Shown here one piece after another: positions 60,093 to 64,000 of a DNA stretch of 64,000 nucleotides. The stretch is from Anaerolineales bacterium. GTDB lineage: Bacteria > Chloroflexota > Anaerolineae > Anaerolineales > Villigracilaceae. The position numbers and the translations under genes were made by a program. The DNA lies in contig JAUXUL010000011.1 of assembly GCA_030680795.1 (NCBI GenBank), positions 48,928 through 112,927 of the forward strand. Reading direction: 5' to 3'. Position 1 is the stretch's first letter; each line of letters begins with the position of its first letter. Under the pieces are notes generated by a model, which saw only the letters and a program-made list of their open reading frames with translations, was not told where the DNA came from and did no database searches.

Positions 60093-60239
60093 ATGTCCAA
60101 AGTAATTATCCTCGGTTCATCCAAAGCCATCCCTGCGAAGGATAGTGAGAACACGCACATGATCATTGTGGGGAAAGAGCGCATGTTGCCGATCGATTCG
60201 GTCAGCAACGGAAACAAAGGACACGGATCACCAACCTGA
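60093..60239 (+). pseudogene. N-terminal remnant of an MBL-fold metallohydrolase
   Basis: A 48-codon frame begins MSKVIILGSSKAIPAKDSEN THMIIVGKERMLPID, the start of a metallo-beta-lactamase-fold protein (LGSSNAxP, ENTHMxxxG, xLIDxGSN), and then loses the pattern at SNGNKGHGSPT. The HxHxDH metal motif is missing. The HNH gene, on the other strand, begins right after it, so insertion of that gene may have cut the original one. Confidence 0.6.
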
Positions 60240-60731
60240 AATATAAGGTTCCCACTCGCCGTTTTCGGTGAGGTGCTTGCCAAAGATATAAGCCGCGTTG
60301 GCAGGCGGCTCCTTTGGAATATGCATGAGGCGCATGTGTGCCTCCTCCACTTTACGCCCCCCTTTGCGATGATTACAGAAAGAACAAGCCGCCACCAGGT
60401 TAGCCCAAATATGCTGTCCGCCCATGTGACGTGGAATAACGTGGTCTACCGTCAAAGCGCCTTCATGTTTGCCGCAATATTGGCAGGTATAATTGTCGCG
60501 GCGGAATATTTCGCGGCGCGTTAATTTGACGCATGGCCGCGGTCGATGAATCTGAGATGCCAGCCGAATGACAGAAGGGCGCGGAAGCAGTTGCGAGATT
60601 GTACGGATATGTCCGCGTCCGTTTGCGATCATTCCAGCCTTGCCAGAAAGCATCAGGCCTACAGCCCGCCTTGTTGAGCATACGTGGATCGGCTCAAAAT
60701 TAGCATTGAGTACCAATACGGGTTCGTGCAT
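60228..60731 (-). CDS. HNH endonuclease
   Basis: 167 residues. The HNH site reads TVDHVIPRHMGGQHIWANLVAACSFCNHRKG, with zinc Cys pairs CQYCGKHEG and CSFCN. The start MHEPVLVLNANFEPIHVCST is the conserved N-terminus of a widely spread, often single HNH protein. I start at ATG 60731. The family's function is unclear; restriction-like or RNA-cleaving roles are proposed, and no partner gene is next to it here. Confidence 0.9.
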   Translation of the reverse strand: MHEPVLVLNANFEPIHVCSTRRAVGLMLSGKAGMIANGRGHIRTISQLLPRPSVIRLASQIHRPRPCVKLTRREIFRRDNYTCQYCGKHEGALTVDHVIPRHMGGQHIWANLVAACSFCNHRKGGRKVEEAHMRLMHIPKEPPANAAYIFGKHLTENGEWEPYISGW

Positions 60732-60820
60732 GGTTGCTTGGCAATTCTGCGTGATTATACATCCACTTGATTGAATTTGTAAAAGCGTCAAAATGGCGAA
60801 TCGTTACAGGAGCATTTGAA

Positions 60821-61714
60821 ATGAACATCATGATCGCGGGCGGTTCTGGTTTCCTTGGGCGCGCGCTGACAAAATCCTTTCTCGCAGATGGGTACCAGGT
60901 TTTCATCCTGACACGCAGCTCAGGCAAAATGAAAGATGTCCATGCGGTGCTGTGGGATGCAAAAACAACAAACGGATGGGGACATCTCGTCAATGGAATG
61001 GATGTTATCATCCACCTCACAGGGAAGACGCCTGCCTCCTGGCCGTGGACTGTCTCCACAAAACGCGCCTTTCACGACTCCCGCATCCTGCCGGGATTTG
61101 CGCTTGCTGAGGCAATCCGAAACGCGACTCACCGCCCGCGCATTTTCATTCAGCAATCAGGCATTAATCATTACGGCTTGAGCGGTGCCCTCGCCGATGA
61201 ATCCACCCCGCCTGGGGATGATTTCCTCGCCCAACTTACCGTGAAGTGGGAAGCCGCAACCGAGTCTGTTGAAGAATTAGGCGTGCGCCGTGTGGTCGTG
61301 CGCTCGGCGCCCGTGCTTGCCAAAGACGGCGGTTTGCTCTGGCTGATGGCCTTGCCGATCAAATTATTTGCCGGCGGTCCGCTTGGAGATGGCAAACATG
61401 CCATGCCATGGATACACATCCAGGATTGGGTTGGGGGATTGCGGTATTTGATCGAAAATGAAAATGCGCGCGGCGAGTATAATCTCATTGCACCCATGCC
61501 TACATCCAATGCGGAATTTAACCGTACGCTTGCAGGCATCATTCATCGTCCATACTGGTTTCCCATGCCCGCCTTTTTGCTGACCACCTTTTTAGGGGAA
61601 ATGAGTGTCTTGATCCTGGCAGGCAGGTTTGCCCAGCCCAAACGGCTGATCGAGTCTGGGTACCGGTTCCGGTTTCCAGCTGCGCGTGAAGCGTTGGCCG
61701 ATTTACTTGGTTAA
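60821..61714 (+). CDS. TIGR01777-type epimerase-like protein
   Basis: 297 residues. The NAD(P) loop is NIMIAGGSGFLGRALTKSFL, followed by VFILTRSSGKM, DVIIHLTGK, and the family end (MALPIKLFAGGPLGDGKHAMPWIHIQDWVGGLRYLIEN). These belong to the extended SDR group and are often called nucleoside-diphosphate-sugar epimerase, without a known substrate. ATG 60821 chosen; the frame to 60767 overlaps the HNH upstream part. Confidence 0.88.
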   Translation: MNIMIAGGSGFLGRALTKSFLADGYQVFILTRSSGKMKDVHAVLWDAKTTNGWGHLVNGMDVIIHLTGKTPASWPWTVSTKRAFHDSRILPGFALAEAIRNATHRPRIFIQQSGINHYGLSGALADESTPPGDDFLAQLTVKWEAATESVEELGVRRVVVRSAPVLAKDGGLLWLMALPIKLFAGGPLGDGKHAMPWIHIQDWVGGLRYLIENENARGEYNLIAPMPTSNAEFNRTLAGIIHRPYWFPMPAFLLTTFLGEMSVLILAGRFAQPKRLIESGYRFRFPAAREALADLLG

Positions 61715-61735
61715 TGTCAAAGGAGAAAAAATCCC

Positions 61736-62410
61736 ATGAATAAATTCATCCTGTTGTCCCTCGTTTTTATCACTGCGTGTGCGTCTTTTTCGCAGGAGCC
61801 GGCCGTTGTCTTGCCGCAATTTCTTGCTACTGCCACCGCATATATTGACCCGTCCTATCCGAGAGCGCAAGTGGAGTTAGCCGCGCCGAATCAAGTGGCG
61901 AGCGGAATCGAAATCCGCATGGAACGTGTAGCGGTTGAAGGAAAAAGTGTAAATGCAGATGTTTGTTTTACATTGCCTGATAAGTCCGATTGGTTAATTT
62001 GGTCGGCAAGTTTGAATTATGGCGGAGTGGTCCTGCAGGAATACGGCACAACACTTGTGAGCTTACAGGAGCCGGCGGAGGATCAAACCGGTTTGCGGTG
62101 TGACACATTGACCTTTGTTGTTCCGCCCGATGCTGATCTTTCCAATGCGATGATTATCATTGATTCCGTTGCAGCCACGCCGCGTGAAGGCGAATACTGT
62201 TCTGTTTATATGCCCAAGATCCAACAAGCCATGCTCCAACGAGACACAGGAATTGTGCTGGATTGTGTGGACGTGAACGGTTTGTTGGAGATGCAAATTA
62301 TCAGCAAGCCGCCGGAAATGTCGCAGGAACAAGCCGAGCAAATTGTATACAGCGATGAGTTTTACACGGTGAAAGGCCCCTGGAGTTTTTCGTTCAATTT
62401 GTCGCAGTAA
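61736..62410 (+). CDS. Lipoprotein of unknown function
   Basis: 224 residues with a lipoprotein signal (LLSLVFITAC). The mature part has two halves of mixed strands and a Cys pair. NVDVCFTLPDKSDWLIWSASLN and QTGLRCDTLTFVVPPDADLS give no family. AAAGGAGAAAAAATCCC precedes the ATG. Confidence 0.7.
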   Translation: MNKFILLSLVFITACASFSQEPAVVLPQFLATATAYIDPSYPRAQVELAAPNQVASGIEIRMERVAVEGKSVNADVCFTLPDKSDWLIWSASLNYGGVVLQEYGTTLVSLQEPAEDQTGLRCDTLTFVVPPDADLSNAMIIIDSVAATPREGEYCSVYMPKIQQAMLQRDTGIVLDCVDVNGLLEMQIISKPPEMSQEQAEQIVYSDEFYTVKGPWSFSFNLSQ

Positions 62411-62504
62411 ATTTCTTGTTGTATAATAACTGCGTGTCCGGCAAGGGCTTCACCAACAAGTGTTATTACACTTACCTTTAATTTATTGCGGTAGTGTGCT
62501 ATTA

Positions 62505-62538
62505 ACGCGCCTTAACTATCGCGGGCGCGTTTTTGTTT
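62505..62538 (+). terminator. Intrinsic terminator upstream of tyrS
   Basis: ACGCGCC and GGCGCGT around a 12-base loop followed by TTTTTG. It may end the lipoprotein gene or act in the tyrS leader. The spacer 62411-62547 has no other clear element. Confidence 0.65.
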
Positions 62539-62547
62539 GTCAATCTC

Positions 62548-62644
62548 GAAACCCTAGAGGTTTTTCTACCTGATCGGAAACAAGATTTACAGGATTACAT
62601 CGCCCATTATGATTAAAATTGACGATGGAAACCTTTAGGGTTTT
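62548..62644. repeat. 97-bp inverted-repeat element (ACCCTAGAGG termini)
   Basis: Left end GAAACCCTAGAGGTTTTT and right end GGAAACCTTTAGGGTTTT are complementary with one or two changes. Span and ends match the element at 5169-5264. It ends 16 bases before the tyrS start codon. Confidence 0.6.
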
Positions 62645-62660
62645 ATACATGGAGAATGTT

Positions 62661-63872
62661 ATGAACATAGAAGAACAAATTGAATTATTAATGCAGGGTA
62701 CGGAATATGGCGATGAAGATTTGAAGAAAGCCATGACTGCCGAACTCCGTGAACGTCTGATCTTCGCAGGGAAGGAGGGGCGGCCCCTGCGCGTTTATTG
62801 TGGATACGATCCCACCTCCACGGATCTACATTTGGGGCATACCATCTCCATGCGCAAGCTGCGTCAGTTTCAGGATCTGGGACATGACGTGACCTTCCTG
62901 ATTGGAAGTTACACCGCTCTGGTTGGCGATCCTTCTGATAAAAATAAGGCGCGTCCGATCCTGACCGAGGAGAAAGTTGCCGAAAACGCTGAAACGTATA
63001 CTGAGCAGGCCTTCCGTGTGCTTGATCCTGTGAAGACTAAGATCCGCTATAACGGTGAATGGCTTTCCAAACTTACGCTGGTGGATCTAATTCGTCTTGG
63101 TCAGAATTTTACGGTGCAGCAATTTTTGGCGCGAGACAATTTTGCAAACCGGTTGGAAAAGGGCGAGCCGATCTATTTGCACGAGACCTTCTACGCCTTG
63201 ATGCAAGGATATGATGCTGTCGCCATGCAAACGGATATTCAAGTGGGCGGGACAGACCAGTTGTTCAATATCATTGTCGCCGGCCGTAAATTGCAGGAGG
63301 CGTTGGGACAAAAGCCATTGGTTGGCATTATCACTGGCATTTTGCCGGGCACAGACGGCGCACAGAGAATGTCCAAATCCACAGGCAATATCGTACCGAT
63401 CAATAGCGGTGCGAATGATATGTTTGGCAAATTAATGTCTGTGCCAGATTCGGCCATGGGCATTTACATGCGCCTCGTCACGCGCTGGGGTCCGCAGGAA
63501 ATCGAGAAGATCGAGAAGGATGTGGACTCGGGAGAGTTCCATCCGCGGGATGCGAAGATGAAAATGGCGGGCGAGATCACCAGCATTTTCTATAGCGATG
63601 ATGAGGCAAAAGCGGCTCAGGAGAATTTCATCAGGACTTTCCAACAGAAGGAAATCCCTGATGAAATGCCAGAGTTTGATCTGCAGCCCGGTCAAACCAT
63701 AGTGGGTGTTATTTTGGCGGCGAAACTCGCCGGAAGCAAAAGCAAGGCACGCGCTTTGATCGACCAGAAGGGTGTCCGGTTGGATGGGGAAGTGCTGGAA
63801 CGCGGCGATGCGGTCTTTCCACACCCCGGTGTTTTGCAGGTAGGCAAGCGGCGTTTTCTGCGGGTTAAGTAA
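62661..63872 (+). CDS. tyrS: Tyrosyl-tRNA synthetase
   Basis: 403 residues of a class I synthetase. YCGYDPTSTDLHLGHTISM has the HIGH motif as HLGH, QTDIQVGGTDQLFN the tyrosine/tRNA region, and DGAQRMSKSTGN the KMSKS motif. The last 70 residues are an S4 RNA-binding domain (SKARALIDQKGVRLDGEVLE). It attaches tyrosine to tRNA-Tyr. ATG 62661 is preceded by GGAGAATGTT; the longer frame to 62619 runs into the repeat element. Confidence 0.96.
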   Translation: MNIEEQIELLMQGTEYGDEDLKKAMTAELRERLIFAGKEGRPLRVYCGYDPTSTDLHLGHTISMRKLRQFQDLGHDVTFLIGSYTALVGDPSDKNKARPILTEEKVAENAETYTEQAFRVLDPVKTKIRYNGEWLSKLTLVDLIRLGQNFTVQQFLARDNFANRLEKGEPIYLHETFYALMQGYDAVAMQTDIQVGGTDQLFNIIVAGRKLQEALGQKPLVGIITGILPGTDGAQRMSKSTGNIVPINSGANDMFGKLMSVPDSAMGIYMRLVTRWGPQEIEKIEKDVDSGEFHPRDAKMKMAGEITSIFYSDDEAKAAQENFIRTFQQKEIPDEMPEFDLQPGQTIVGVILAAKLAGSKSKARALIDQKGVRLDGEVLERGDAVFPHPGVLQVGKRRFLRVK

Positions 63873-63907
63873 ATTGAATCTACGGAAACTAATGGGATCG
63901 TTGCTTG

Positions 63908-63943
63908 AAAAAAACAAAGTCCACATATGCGGACTTTGTTTTT
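63908..63943. terminator. Bidirectional terminator
   Basis: AAAACAAAGTCC and GGACTTTGTTTT form a 12-base perfect stem with T-runs on both strands, between tyrS and the minus-strand tRNA. Confidence 0.85.
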
Positions 63944-63945
63944 AG

Positions 63946-64000
63946 AGGCGTCGACGGGATTTGAACCCGTGAATGAGGGTTTTGCAGACCCTTGCCTTAC
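63946..64000 (-). tRNA. tRNA-Cys(GCA), 5' part outside the window
   Basis: Read on the minus strand: anticodon stem AGGGT/ACCCT around the loop CTGCAAA gives anticodon GCA; T-arm ACGGG-TTCAAAT-CCCGT; acceptor CGACGCC with discriminator U, as in tRNA-Cys. No CCA is encoded after it. The D-arm and 5' acceptor lie beyond base 64000. Confidence 0.9.

Noticed and set aside
62411..62660. T-box leader before tyrS
   Set aside because: A terminator is present, but the T-box sequence (GGTGG-ACC-type bulge) and a stem I with a tyrosine codon are not found, and the repeat element fills the rest.

Overview
The window looks like the chromosome of a bacterium of the Chloroflexota, most likely class Anaerolineae. 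This is inferred from gene content, not from a search: a CysO/CysM/Mec-type thiocarboxylate sulfur cluster, pyruvate phosphate dikinase, DUF5678 fused to a CCA-adding enzyme, many (S/T/P)-rich lipoproteins, and very many dispersed palindromic and word-like repeats. Nearly all genes are compact housekeeping genes, broken by small lower-GC islands.

Layout. 1-5.1 kb: two DUF4258/YgiT toxin-antitoxin modules around a UvrD-like helicase coupled to a PIN-like protein. 5.2-9.9 kb: a tight minus-strand operon (TIM-barrel protein, LuxS, EEVS/dehydroquinate-synthase-like cyclase, UbiG-like methyltransferase, UbiA-like prenyltransferase) that resembles a partial ebo cluster with added methylation and SAM-recycling genes. 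10-12.2 kb: a second, AddB-like helicase. 13-19.2 kb: rplU-rpmA-rpmE (L31 carries an alpha-CTD-like domain), tdk, hpt, a CCA-adding enzyme, an exonuclease-like protein and a hydrolase. 19.2-25.1 kb: a receiver protein, ppdK and two paralogous lipoproteins. 25.1-30.8 kb: hemW, an FRG-domain island and the pyruvate dehydrogenase genes pdhA-pdhB-E2. 31-36.3 kb: HEAT protein, phosphomutase-like enzyme, methyltransferase and an EF-G paralogue. 36.4-43.1 kb: sulfur trafficking (two ubiquitin-like carriers, CysM-like synthase, JAMM protease, TusA, DsrE-like, E1-rhodanese) plus a VapBC-type pair and cystathionine beta-synthase. 43.2-64 kb: alr, lspA, rluD, ltaE, PNP, a membrane 7TM/GAF/HTH regulator, an S1 protein, ftsK, a CDP-alcohol transferase, lgt, an ABC exporter, HNH, a TIGR01777 protein, tyrS and a partial tRNA-Cys.

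How it fits together. The sulfur genes can form a complete route: E1 enzyme activates a carrier, sulfur is loaded as a thiocarboxylate, the CysM-like enzyme uses it to make cysteine, and the JAMM protease trims the carrier. lgt and lspA process the lipoproteins seen here. LuxS next to a methyltransferase could clear the by-product of methylation.

The most unusual observations are the LuxS-containing ebo-like operon, the L31-alphaCTD fusion, repeats inserted in frame inside enzymes (helicase, alanine racemase, HemW, E2), an FRG island flanked by a copy of the E2 gene end, and candidate structured RNAs in front of sulfur genes.
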